This document shows positions 36,885 to 45,211 of a stretch of 64,000 nt of DNA, piece after piece. The position numbers and the translations under genes were made by a program. This DNA is from Alloscardovia sp963543015 (GTDB lineage Bacteria > Actinomycetota > Actinomycetes > Actinomycetales > Bifidobacteriaceae): positions 124,001 through 188,000 of the forward strand of contig CAUTYZ010000003.1 of the NCBI GenBank assembly GCA_963543015.1, in the 5' to 3' direction. The notes beneath the pieces are model-generated. The model was not told the DNA's origin. It made no database searches and saw only the letters and a program-made list of their open reading frames with translations. Positions within the stretch are counted from its first letter, which is position 1, and each line of letters begins with the position of its first letter.

Positions 36885-37731
36885 CGAAACAAAGACAGCC
36901 GAAACACAGGTTGGAACTCAGCAGACCCCAATTATTGAGCTCAATAATGTAAAAGTTATCTTCAAAACGCGAACTGGTGGACTCTTCCACCCGCATAAGG
37001 TAACTGCAGTCAATGGTGTGAGTTTGCGACTCATGCCGGGGCAAACAATTGGTCTCGTAGGTGAGTCTGGTTGCGGAAAGTCCACGACAGCAAATGTACT
37101 GTGCGGTCTGCAATTAGCTACAGAAGGTAGTGTCATCTTCAAAGGGCATGACGTAACGAAGCGAACAGCGAAAGAGCGCATGGAAATTGGCCGTGTCGTC
37201 TCTGTTGTCTTCCAAGATCCTGCAACCGCTTTGAACGCGCGTATGAAGGTTATCGATCAATTGATTGATCCACTCGTCGTCCATTCATTAGGAAGCAAGC
37301 AGGAACGTCTTGATCGGGCTATGGAATTAATCCGAATGGTGGGACTTCCTACCTCGGCTCTCGACGCATTGCCTGGTCAGCTTTCCGGCGGCCAGCGTCA
37401 GCGTGTGGCAATTGCGCGAGCATTGAGCTTGAAGCCTGACGTTATCATCGCTGATGAGCCAACTTCTGCTCTGGATGTGTCGGTGCGTGCGCAGATTTTG
37501 AACCTCTTGACAGATTTGAAGAAAGAACTTGGTCTTGCCATGATCTTCATTAGTCATGATATTCAAACAGTGCGTTATGTATCTGATGAAATCGTCGTGA
37601 TGAATGGTGGGGAAATCGTAGAACGCGGCCCAGCAAAGGACGTATTCTTCCATCCTCAGCATCCATACACAAAGAAGTTACTTGCTGCGGCTCCATCGCT
37701 TCTCCACCCAACTGAGGAAGAGTGCGCATAG
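36877..37731 (+). CDS. ABC transporter ATPase (DppF type)
   Basis: 284 residues, second ATPase of the importer. Walker A GESGCGKST, signature LSGGQRQRVAIARALS, Walker B DVIIADEPTSALD and the C-terminal HPQHPYTKKLLAAAPSL motif of the oligopeptide subfamily are present. It overlaps the end of the fused gene by eight bases and has AGGAGG just upstream of the ATG at 36877. It should pair with the ATPase half of the fusion to give a heterodimer. Confidence 0.93.
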   Translation: MSNETKTAETQVGTQQTPIIELNNVKVIFKTRTGGLFHPHKVTAVNGVSLRLMPGQTIGLVGESGCGKSTTANVLCGLQLATEGSVIFKGHDVTKRTAKERMEIGRVVSVVFQDPATALNARMKVIDQLIDPLVVHSLGSKQERLDRAMELIRMVGLPTSALDALPGQLSGGQRQRVAIARALSLKPDVIIADEPTSALDVSVRAQILNLLTDLKKELGLAMIFISHDIQTVRYVSDEIVVMNGGEIVERGPAKDVFFHPQHPYTKKLLAAAPSLLHPTEEECA

Positions 37732-38116
37732 CGGCGTAGTAACGTGTGCAAAAACGTGTAAGTACGTGTATGCACGTGTAAGCGTATGCAATGATGTGCT
37801 GGGTACTCGTGCTGGGTACTCGTGTTGGCCGCTTGCGTTGAGCAAAATCAGACAAGCTGCATCAAGCAGACAGCATCATTCTACGGGTAGGGCAATGGCT
37901 ATATCCAGAATTGAGAAAAGTGTGAGTCTAGCTTCCTCACCTCCACACATTTTGTGGAAGCTAGACTCTGTATCTCACTACGTCGTGATCTCTTGTCGGC
38001 TCTTTATCTGATGCGCATTATGCACGGCTTGCACATTAAAAATAAAACAATTGTGAATCTCCTCCTGCTCTCAGAGAAGAGAGGTTGAGAGGAGAAAACT
38101 AAGAAAAGGAATTATC
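37732..38116. other. 385-base intergenic region between transporter operon and nanA
   Basis: No gene. It holds an ACGTGTA repeat at about ten-base steps (37742-37780), a 13-base tandem duplication GTGCTGGGTACTC (37796-37821), and a perfect 13-bp inverted repeat (37924-37936 with 37956-37968, 19-base loop), a likely terminator or attenuator without U-run. The nanA ribosome site AAAAGGA is at its end. Confidence 0.55.
37924..37968. terminator. Perfect 13-bp stem-loop after the transporter operon
   Basis: Arms 37924-37936 and 37956-37968 are perfectly complementary. The loop is 19 bases and no T-run follows, so it may be a Rho-independent terminator of weak type or an RNA-stability element. Confidence 0.5.
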
Positions 38117-39085
38117 ATGGACTCTCGTTTTAGAGGAGTTTTCCCTCCCGTTGTAACAGCTCTTACTGCCGATGGCCAGCTTGACCGGGTTTCGTTTGCT
38201 CGAAGCATTAATCGCATGATTGATGCAGGAGTTAATGGATTGTTTGTCTTGGGATCGTCTGGTGAAGTGGCTTTTAGCACAGATGAGCGTCGACGTGAAA
38301 TCATCGAAGCTGCTGTAGAAATTGTCGATCATCGTGTTCCACTGCTCGTCGGATGCATTGATACAGAATCGAAGCGCGTTATTGAGCATGCACGAGTTGC
38401 GGCTGAATTGGGAGCAGACGCAATTGTGGCGACAGCTCCGTTCTACGCATTGGGCGGAGCAGCTGAAGTGGAGCGTCATTTCCGTCTTATTCATGAAGCG
38501 GTTGACTTGCCATTATTTGCGTACGATATTCCAGTGTGCGTTCATACCAAGCTTCAAGGTGATATGCTCGTGCGACTTGGTCGTGATGGTGTCTTAACGG
38601 GTGTGAAAGATTCGTCCAATGATGATGTGTCCTTCCGATTCCTCGTTGATGCCAATAATAAAGCTGGGCATCCGCTCGTCTTGCTCACGGGTCAAGAGGT
38701 CGTTGTGGATGGAGCTTATATGGCTGGAGCTGATGGTTCTGTGCCAGGTCTTGCCAATGTAGAAGCGACAGGATACGTTCGTATGTGGAATGCATACGAG
38801 GCAGGTGACTGGGAAACAGTACGTTCCGAGCAGGATGCGCTCGCTGATTTGATGCGAATCGTACTTGTCCCTCAAGGCGTTCAAGGTTATGGAAGTGGCG
38901 TAGGCGCATTCAAGACGGCGATGGCTCTTCTGGGAATTTTCGACACGAACCAGATGCCAGAGCCAGTCCTTCCTCTACGTGGTGATAATGTTAAACGTGT
39001 AGCACAGGTGCTACGAGAAGTAGGGCTGAATCCAGTTGTTGATGAAGAGACAGTAAGTAATAGTGCTGTCATTCGTGACATTTAG
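38117..39085 (+). CDS. nanA: N-acetylneuraminate lyase / DapA-family aldolase
   Basis: 322-residue TIM-barrel aldolase that splits sialic acid into N-acetylmannosamine and pyruvate. The substrate-carboxylate motif reads GSSGE (usually GS/TTGE), a Tyr lies in APFYALGG near residue 112, and the Schiff-base Lys is in GVKDSSND near residue 162. The DapA superfamily is certain; the NanA assignment rests on the sialidase, nanE, kinase, nagA and nagB around it. AAAAGGA lies before the ATG. A hairpin follows at 39165-39192. Confidence 0.88.
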   Translation: MDSRFRGVFPPVVTALTADGQLDRVSFARSINRMIDAGVNGLFVLGSSGEVAFSTDERRREIIEAAVEIVDHRVPLLVGCIDTESKRVIEHARVAAELGADAIVATAPFYALGGAAEVERHFRLIHEAVDLPLFAYDIPVCVHTKLQGDMLVRLGRDGVLTGVKDSSNDDVSFRFLVDANNKAGHPLVLLTGQEVVVDGAYMAGADGSVPGLANVEATGYVRMWNAYEAGDWETVRSEQDALADLMRIVLVPQGVQGYGSGVGAFKTAMALLGIFDTNQMPEPVLPLRGDNVKRVAQVLREVGLNPVVDEETVSNSAVIRDI

Positions 39086-39164
39086 TCAGCTCGCAACACA
39101 ACTGAAGAACAGAAAACAGAATATATACACAGAACGTAAAAAGAAACACGTGAAATTGACGACT

Positions 39165-39192
39165 GTGGGGCAATCGTAGGTGATTGTCCCAC
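39165..39192 (+). terminator. Stem-loop after nanA
   Basis: 11-bp stem with one wobble (39165-39175 with 39182-39192) and a 6-base loop, between nanA and nagB. No strong T-run. Confidence 0.5.
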
Positions 39193-39331
39193 GTCTCACT
39201 CACTTGCTCACGCACGGTTTACACGGATTGTACGGTTTTGCATAGCTTACACGGCTTAGCAGTGATGCTGTGGTGTGTGAGGAAGTAGTGGCACAACAAG
39301 TCTCAATTTTTCATTGGTGAGAGGTGAACAC

Positions 39332-40120
39332 ATGGCAGAAGTGCTTATCGTCAAGTCTCAGGAAGAAGCCGGAGAGATTTACGCTCATGCTGTTGCAGAA
39401 GCGATAAAGGCAAATCCTACATTAGTTCTTGGCTTAGCGACGGGGTCGACTCCGCATGCAGCATATCAGGCGTTAGCTCAACGAGTGAAAGACGAGCATA
39501 TCGACGTTTCGCGCGTACAGGGCTTTGCGCTGGATGAGTATGTCGGTTTAGATCCTGCACATCCAGAGTCCTATCACAGCGTCATTAATCGTGAAGTCGT
39601 AGAACCAGTGGGTCTGAACCCTGATCTCATTCACGTTCCTAATGGACATGTAGATTCTTTGCCTCATGCTGGTGCAGATTATGATGCTGCAATCGAAGCT
39701 GCTGGTGGCATCGATATCCAAATTTTGGGTGTAGGAACAGATGGTCATATTGGGTTCAATGAGCCAGGTAGTTCCCTTGCTTCCCCAACTCGTATGAAGA
39801 CACTTACCGAGCAAACGCGTATCGATAATGCACGTTTCTTTGATGGTGATTTGAGCCAAGTGCCTACGCATTGCATTACTCAAGGTGTGGGAACAATTAT
39901 GAAAGCACGTCACCTTGTGCTTCTGGCGTTTGGTGCTGCAAAAGCTGACGCTGTCGCTGCAAGTGTTGAAGGTCCAATTACCGCCATGTGCCCAGCGTCT
40001 GCATTGCAACTTCATCCTCATGCGACGTTTATCGTCGATGAAGAAGCTGCACAGAAATTGCAGTATCGCGACTACTATACGTGGGTTGCAAAGAATAAGC
40101 CAGAGTGGCAAACCCTCTAG
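39332..40120 (+). CDS. nagB: Glucosamine-6-phosphate deaminase
   Basis: 262 residues. It converts glucosamine-6-phosphate to fructose-6-phosphate and ammonia. Family motifs are LGLATGSTPHAAY (phosphate site), FALDEYVGLDPAHPESY (catalytic Asp region) and GVGTDGHIGFNEPGS. The ATG at 39332 with GAGAGG upstream is preferred; a TTG at 39314 is in frame. It acts after NagA, whose gene follows 316 bases later. Confidence 0.94.
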   Translation: MAEVLIVKSQEEAGEIYAHAVAEAIKANPTLVLGLATGSTPHAAYQALAQRVKDEHIDVSRVQGFALDEYVGLDPAHPESYHSVINREVVEPVGLNPDLIHVPNGHVDSLPHAGADYDAAIEAAGGIDIQILGVGTDGHIGFNEPGSSLASPTRMKTLTEQTRIDNARFFDGDLSQVPTHCITQGVGTIMKARHLVLLAFGAAKADAVAASVEGPITAMCPASALQLHPHATFIVDEEAAQKLQYRDYYTWVAKNKPEWQTL

Positions 40121-40140
40121 ATAGATCTAGCTAGATAGAT
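40118..40140. repeat. Short palindromic repeat at the nagB stop
   Basis: TAGATAGAT at 40118-40126 and again at 40132-40140 flanks CTAGC, giving the perfect palindrome ATCTAGCTAGAT at 40125-40136. A further ATAGATCTAGC follows near 40147. It may be a simple low-complexity stretch. Confidence 0.35.
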
Positions 40141-40409
40141 TGAAATATAGATCTAGCGAGAAAATATCGGTAAGTGATGGCTGAGTATATCTCTCGCGTG
40201 AAGACGTTAGCTGAATCTCATCTCACAGGCTCTTGCGTATCTTAGTGCGGCTGCGGAGTGTGCAGTGCTCTTTGATATGCAAGAGCCATTCGGCTGAGAC
40301 GTAAAGGTAGAAGTGGAAGAACGAACACTGAATTTTCTGCTTACCAACTGTGATGGTGGAAGAGCATTTGAGCAACGTACGCGTGCTGACAATGACGGTC
40401 GATGTACAA

Positions 40410-40425
40410 TGTTTCACGTGAAACA
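40410..40425. promoter_or_regulatory. parS: parS site directly upstream of nagA
   Basis: Perfect 16-base TGTTTCACGTGAAACA ending 11 bases before the nagA ATG, overlapping the leader and adjoining the ribosome site TAGGAG. Confidence 0.95.
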
Positions 40426-40436
40426 TAGGAGTTCTC

Positions 40437-41753
40437 ATGAGTGAGCTAATCGAAGTATTACATAATTCTGACGAGCAGAAACAACTTCTTGCTCGCGTAA
40501 TTGACGAACAAATGAGTGATACAGATGTGCATAATTCGGGGCTTACTGTCCTGACACATGCTCATATGGTGGATGCTCATGATGACATCGATAATGGATG
40601 GATTGCTTTTCGTGATGGCGAAATCGTTGCGAAAGGTGAGGGGGAATTCCAACTAGAAGATATCGTCGATATCGATGATGGAAATGCGCAAATATCTATC
40701 GTTGACGTGCATCACTCCATTGTGTGCCCTGGCTTTATTGACATCCATGCACATGGCGGTTGGGGGTGCGCATTTGATGACGGTGATGAAGCAATTGCAA
40801 TGGCGCGCACATATCACATGCTTCATGGTACGACACGTCATGTGCTGTCTCTCATCACCAATCCATGGGACACTCTTCTCGAGAATGTGAAAACTGCTGC
40901 ACGTGTCACAAGGCGTCGTGCTGATGTCGTTGGCCTTCATCTGGAGGGTCCTTTCCTTTCTGAAAAGCGTAAAGGAGCTCATGACGAAAAATGCCTTGTG
41001 GATCCCACGCCTGAACGCGTAGACCAGATACTCGAGGCGGCTCAGGGAACTTTGCAACAAATTACTATCGCTCCAGAGCTTGAGCATGGTCTGTCGGCAA
41101 TTACGCAATTTGCACAAGCTGGTGTCCAGCCAGCTGTGGGGCACTGTGATGCCAATTACGAGCAAGCGCGCGCAGGATTTGAAGCAGGCGCTCGCATTAT
41201 GACGCATATGTTTAACGCGATGAATGGTTTGTCGCATCGCGCTCCGGGTCCTATTCCTGCGGCTACGGAGGATGATGGCGTCGTCGTCGAGCTTATTGCA
41301 GACGGATTCCACGTACAGGTCCCTGTACTTCGAGCTGCAACACATTTAGCGCCTCATCGCATCGCTCTGGTTACAGATTCGATGGCCGCTGCTGGATGCC
41401 CTGATGGGTCGTATCTGCTGGGAAATCTTGAAGTAGATGTCGTGGATACTCATGCGCGGTTGCGTTCTAATGGGGCAATCGCTGGCTCTACTCTCAACTT
41501 GGAAGAAGCCGTACAGCGCATGGTTCACGAAGTGGGAATGAGTGTCCGCGATGCGATTGAGGCGGCAACTTTCACTCCAGCGCGTGCTGTGCGCCTTAAT
41601 CAGGTCAATGATGTGACGAGGTATCCGCTAGGTTTGCTGGAAACTGGTTTCTCGGCAGATGTGCTCGTTCTGGACACTGACTCTTTGGAAATTTCCGATG
41701 TATGGTGTGAAGGTGTGCGTATAAACGAATGCCTTCATGCTGTGACGGATTGA
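40437..41753 (+). CDS. nagA: N-acetylglucosamine-6-phosphate deacetylase
   Basis: 438 residues, a little longer than the usual ~390 because of an N-terminal extension of about 40 residues. It removes acetate from GlcNAc-6-phosphate. Amidohydrolase motifs are FIDIHAHGGWG (near residue 100), the metal ligand in GLHLEGPFLS, the His in AVGHCDANYEQA, ATHMFNAMNG-like ITHMFNAMNG and the catalytic Asp in LVTDSMAAAG. It links sialic acid breakdown to NagB. The parS site lies in its leader. Confidence 0.94.
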   Translation: MSELIEVLHNSDEQKQLLARVIDEQMSDTDVHNSGLTVLTHAHMVDAHDDIDNGWIAFRDGEIVAKGEGEFQLEDIVDIDDGNAQISIVDVHHSIVCPGFIDIHAHGGWGCAFDDGDEAIAMARTYHMLHGTTRHVLSLITNPWDTLLENVKTAARVTRRRADVVGLHLEGPFLSEKRKGAHDEKCLVDPTPERVDQILEAAQGTLQQITIAPELEHGLSAITQFAQAGVQPAVGHCDANYEQARAGFEAGARIMTHMFNAMNGLSHRAPGPIPAATEDDGVVVELIADGFHVQVPVLRAATHLAPHRIALVTDSMAAAGCPDGSYLLGNLEVDVVDTHARLRSNGAIAGSTLNLEEAVQRMVHEVGMSVRDAIEAATFTPARAVRLNQVNDVTRYPLGLLETGFSADVLVLDTDSLEISDVWCEGVRINECLHAVTD

Positions 41754-42093
41754 GACTGCTGAGACTGTTCCGACTGAGACTGTTCAGACTTAGACCGAGA
41801 CGGAGGTGTCTCAGGTTGTGATATCTGAGACTGTTCGGATCGAGAAATCTCCGACTGGGTTGCTCTAATCGGAACTACTCAAATATGGAACGGCTCAGAT
41901 AGGAAAGCGAAAGTTTTCCTCAGCAAAACCGAGGCAAGACCTTAGCAAGACTGCTACATAAAATAAATATCAGCGTGGTAAGCAGAGGAGAGAAGAAGCG
42001 AGAACTCTGCCCGCCACGCTGATTGCATTTTCTAGCGATAGTCGTCGATTGCCATTCGGCGAAGTACAGTGCATTACACATTGCAGGAGCACT
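41754..42093. other. 340-base gene-free region after nagA
   Basis: No gene. TGAGACTG recurs at 41751, 41760, 41774 and 41825, with further degenerate GAC/GAG copies, starting at the nagA stop. A nested hairpin terminator lies at 41969-42023. Confidence 0.5.
41969..42023. terminator. Nested stem-loop terminator between nagA and nanR
   Basis: Outer perfect 10-bp stem (41969-41978 with 42014-42023) and inner 6-bp stem (42GCAGAG at 41982-41987 with CTCTGC at 42005-42010). It lies between convergent genes and has A/T-rich flanks on both sides. Confidence 0.65.
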
Positions 42094-42900
42094 TTATCGC
42101 GATTGTGACTCCTGAGAATGGAGGTGCAAAATATTTTCAATAGGCTGATAATGCTCCTCAATCGCCTTCTGATAAGCTTCGATATCACCATTCAATGCGC
42201 TGTCCAGAATAGCGGTATGCGATTGTGCCGATTTCTTAAGGTCTGAAGAAATATCGGTATTCAGCGCAGGAACTACTGCCATATGAACAAGCCACAAACT
42301 TTGCGTCAATTGCTGAGCAATGGAATTATCTACAGTGCGAAGCAGCAGCTGATGGAAAGCATTGTCTTCTTCAAGGAACGTATGCTGCTTGTCGGCATGA
42401 TTATTCATTTCTATAATCAAACCGCGCAAATATGCGACATCGCCAGCTGGAAGGTTGCGTACGCCGGCAATGACTTGAGGGGCAAGGCCTTGATCGAGAA
42501 TTTTTCTCAGTTCAATAATGTCTGCCAAATCTCGATAGGTGTCGCCATGAGGAATCATGGCGCGGAAGGATAGCGCTTCGACAAGCGGCTCGAGTGAGAG
42601 ACCTCCGACGAAAGTCCCTTTTCCGTGAATAACGGTGACGATATCGAGTGCTTCCAATTTGCGCAATGCTTCGCGCACGGATGAGCGGGCAGATTTAAGA
42701 TGCTCGCACAGGTATGATTCAGTCGGCAACGGATCGCCTGGTTGGAGCCCTTCATGGATGATATACGCCTTAATGGCATCCATTGTCGTATCTACTCGGC
42801 GTCTCGGTGTAAATTGCTCAATCGGAGACGGAATAAGCGAATCGGTAATACCTCGCACTCGCTTGGTGCCGAGAGTAGTGTCATCATTACGAGAGTCCAT
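42094..42900 (-). CDS. nanR: GntR/FCD-family regulator, NanR-like
   Basis: 268 residues. A winged helix-turn-helix of the GntR type (AIKAYIIHEGLQPGDPLPTESYLCEHLKSARSSVREALRKLEAL) covers about residues 45-105. An FCD ligand-binding domain follows, with the metal-site histidines expected in this fold (for example DNAFHQLLL and SHTAILDALN-like segments). It is divergent from the DUF4862-ROK-nanE-sialidase genes and 41 bases from a candidate operator region, so control of sialic acid use is the natural reading. GAGGAA precedes the ATG. Confidence 0.88.
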   Translation of the reverse strand: MDSRNDDTTLGTKRVRGITDSLIPSPIEQFTPRRRVDTTMDAIKAYIIHEGLQPGDPLPTESYLCEHLKSARSSVREALRKLEALDIVTVIHGKGTFVGGLSLEPLVEALSFRAMIPHGDTYRDLADIIELRKILDQGLAPQVIAGVRNLPAGDVAYLRGLIIEMNNHADKQHTFLEEDNAFHQLLLRTVDNSIAQQLTQSLWLVHMAVVPALNTDISSDLKKSAQSHTAILDSALNGDIEAYQKAIEEHYQPIENILHLHSQESQSR

Positions 42901-43031
42901 AGTTATTCCTCGCTATGCCATCATGTTTATGCCATCTCTACTACGGGTGTGGATGCACTCTAGTGATTCTGTCTTTCCGGTATTTTCAATGTCTGAAGCA
43001 ACATTGCTAATTTCTATTATACTGATATATC

Positions 43032-43043
43032 AGACATCAGACA
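43032..43043. promoter_or_regulatory. Candidate NanR operator upstream of the DUF4862 gene
   Basis: AGACATCAGACA, the inverse of the 12-mer in the transporter promoter at 31890. It lies just before a TATACT box at 43051. A nearby AGAC-TT-GTCT dyad is at 43062-43071, and AGACAAG/CTTGTCT arms (43039-43045, 43065-43071) flank the TATACT box. Confidence 0.6.
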
Positions 43044-43098
43044 AGTGTGCTATACTGGAACAGACTTGTCTCATACAATGGCACGAAGGAGTGTTGTG

Positions 43099-44058
43099 AT
43101 GGGTGGTATAGCTACGGTAGCTGGAGTGTATGCGTCTCAGCCGGGAGGCCGCGAAAATCGCGAGCTTTACTATGAATTATTGGGATGCGAAAAATGGATT
43201 CAGGGCGCAGAAATTCCGTATCCGGGAGAACTCGCTGATGCGCAATCGCGTGCGTGGTTAGCTGAGCATGTTCCGCAATCATGGCACGGTAATGTTATAA
43301 CCCTTATCCCAGGAACCATGCAAAATCTTGGGAAAAAGCCATTCTTTGGACTTGCAAGTCCCGATGAAGGTCAGCGACTTGCGGCGCACGCATTTATGGA
43401 AGACGTTCGCCATAGCCTAGAAAGCTTCGATAAAATGCGGAAAAATTTCGATGTGAAGTTTATCGAGATTCATTCTGCTCCTCAAGCGCATGCAGATAAA
43501 GATGCTATGCGACGTAGTCTCGATCGGATTACGAAGTGGAATTGGTGTGGAGCGAAGCTTGTTATCGAGCATTGCGATACGTATATTCCTACTCAGACTC
43601 CAGAGAAGGGTTTCCTCGCGCTTGAGGATGAAATTGATATAGCTCGCGAATACGATTTGGGAATCACAATTAATTGGGGTCGTAGCGCTGTGGAGGGTCG
43701 TAGCGCCGATCTGCCAGCGCAGCACGTTCAGCAATGCGTGGATGCAGGTGTGCTGTCAGGTTTGATGTTCTCCGGAGCTGGTCCAGAAGCAACTCAGTAT
43801 GGATATGAGTGGATTGATGGTCATTTGCCGATGAGTATAGATGAACCGTCGAGTTTGATGACACCTGAACGTATCCGTGAATGCGTCAAGATTGCGCTCA
43901 CGCAGGAAAATTGGACGTCTCAGGGTTATGTCGGCGTGAAGGTGTGTGTGCCTGCAGATGCAGATGCTCATGGTCGCGCTGATTACATGAAGCATGTCTA
44001 TGAAGTGATTCACGACGAAATAACTCACAGCGAAATGAGTCATGAGGTGAATTCATGA
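43099..44058 (+). CDS. DUF4862 family protein of the sialic acid cluster
   Basis: 319 residues. No known enzyme motif, but alternating strands and helices with conserved-looking His/Glu (VKFIEIHSAPQAHADK, KLVIEHCDTYIPTQ, GITINWGRSAVEG) suggest a TIM-barrel sugar-isomerase/epimerase-like fold. The ATG at 43099 has AAGGAG seven bases upstream; the frame opens at 43045. It overlaps the ROK kinase start by four bases (ATGA), so they are made together. DUF4862 genes occur in other bifidobacterial sialic acid clusters. Function unknown; a step on sialic acid variants or ManNAc is possible. Confidence 0.78.
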   Translation: MGGIATVAGVYASQPGGRENRELYYELLGCEKWIQGAEIPYPGELADAQSRAWLAEHVPQSWHGNVITLIPGTMQNLGKKPFFGLASPDEGQRLAAHAFMEDVRHSLESFDKMRKNFDVKFIEIHSAPQAHADKDAMRRSLDRITKWNWCGAKLVIEHCDTYIPTQTPEKGFLALEDEIDIAREYDLGITINWGRSAVEGRSADLPAQHVQQCVDAGVLSGLMFSGAGPEATQYGYEWIDGHLPMSIDEPSSLMTPERIRECVKIALTQENWTSQGYVGVKVCVPADADAHGRADYMKHVYEVIHDEITHSEMSHEVNS

Positions 44059-45119
44059 TGCCAGGTAGTGAGGGCAAAGAAACGTTCCTCGTATTCGATA
44101 TCGGAGGGACGAAAATTGCGAGCGCGTTCGTGACGATGACGAAAAGCAGTGGCATCGCAGACGATGGGGGTGGTACTACTGCTAGCACTACTGCATGTAC
44201 GAATTCGTCGACATATGGGGTTCATGATTTCGCAAAAATTCCAACGGATGCGAAGCGTGGTGGCTCTGATGTCTTACGACGACTAGTCGAATGGACAGTA
44301 GAACGGCTTGATACTGCGGAACGCGACGGATTTGCTATTCAAGGAATTGGCATTGGTAGCGCTGGTGTAGTAGACAGCGTAACCGGCTCTATTCTTACTG
44401 CGACGAATACCATGCCAGGCTGGGCGGGCAGTCATGTCGTCGAAGAAATACGACATGGTTTGGGAACTCGCGATATCCCTATCCATATGGTCGGCGATGT
44501 CGGTGCTCATGGCTTGGGTGAAGCGTTGTTTGGTGCGGGTACTGGATACCGGACGGTTCTTTCTGTCGGTGTGGGAACCGGCATTGGCGGTGCGATTATT
44601 ACGGAAGGCAAGCTTATCCAAGGCACGCGCGGGGTGGCTGGTCATGTCGGGCATATGACACATGGGCTTGGTGAAGGCGTGGAGTGCTCATGTGGATCTC
44701 ATGCGGGACATATCGAGCCCGTGGCATCGGGTACAGGACTTGCGACTTTGTACAATCTTCGTCGTGAACAATTGTTGGAATTAAGCGTGAGGAGCGCTGC
44801 TCATGGTGCTGAAGTCGTCGAACGTATGAATAATGGCGAAGACTTTGCCCGTTCTATCGTTATCGAATCTGCGACGGCTCTGGGAGAATGCATCGGCGGT
44901 ATGGGAAACTTCCTTGACCCCGATATTATCGTTCTTTCTGGGTCGGTCACTCAGGCAGGTGATGTGTGGTGGAATGCAGTGCGCGAAGGATTCCAACGGT
45001 CTGCTCTTCCACTCGTTGCTCATGTACCTCTCGTACAGGGAACTCTCGGTGATGACGCGCCTCTTGTGGGAGCTGCAGTAGCTGTTCAACGGTTTATTCG
45101 CGATAGCCGTAATGGGTGA
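44055..45119 (+). CDS. nanK: ROK-family sugar kinase, probable N-acetylmannosamine kinase
   Basis: 354 residues. The phosphate motif FLVFDIGGTKIASAFV is near the start and the catalytic region MVGDVGAHGLGEA and GVGTGIGGAII follow. The zinc motif reads CSCGSHAGHIE, with one extra residue and His in place of the last Cys compared with the usual CxCGxxGCxE. The neighbouring nanE and nanA make ManNAc the likely substrate. It overlaps the DUF4862 stop (ATGA). About 30 low-complexity residues after the first strand (Gly/Thr/Ala/Ser run) form an unusual insert. Confidence 0.85.
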   Translation: MMPGSEGKETFLVFDIGGTKIASAFVTMTKSSGIADDGGGTTASTTACTNSSTYGVHDFAKIPTDAKRGGSDVLRRLVEWTVERLDTAERDGFAIQGIGIGSAGVVDSVTGSILTATNTMPGWAGSHVVEEIRHGLGTRDIPIHMVGDVGAHGLGEALFGAGTGYRTVLSVGVGTGIGGAIITEGKLIQGTRGVAGHVGHMTHGLGEGVECSCGSHAGHIEPVASGTGLATLYNLRREQLLELSVRSAAHGAEVVERMNNGEDFARSIVIESATALGECIGGMGNFLDPDIIVLSGSVTQAGDVWWNAVREGFQRSALPLVAHVPLVQGTLGDDAPLVGAAVAVQRFIRDSRNG

Positions 45120-45211
45120 TGGCGAGTGACAATGTGTGAGATAGCCATTCGTCATACTGTATAACAATTAAAAATTTTGCATTATTAACCGCAATTTCGA
45201 AGGAGAAGGCA

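Noticed and set aside
39140..39156. A further parS-like site (ACACGTGAAA)
   Set aside because: Only one half of the dyad matches; the other arm is lost.
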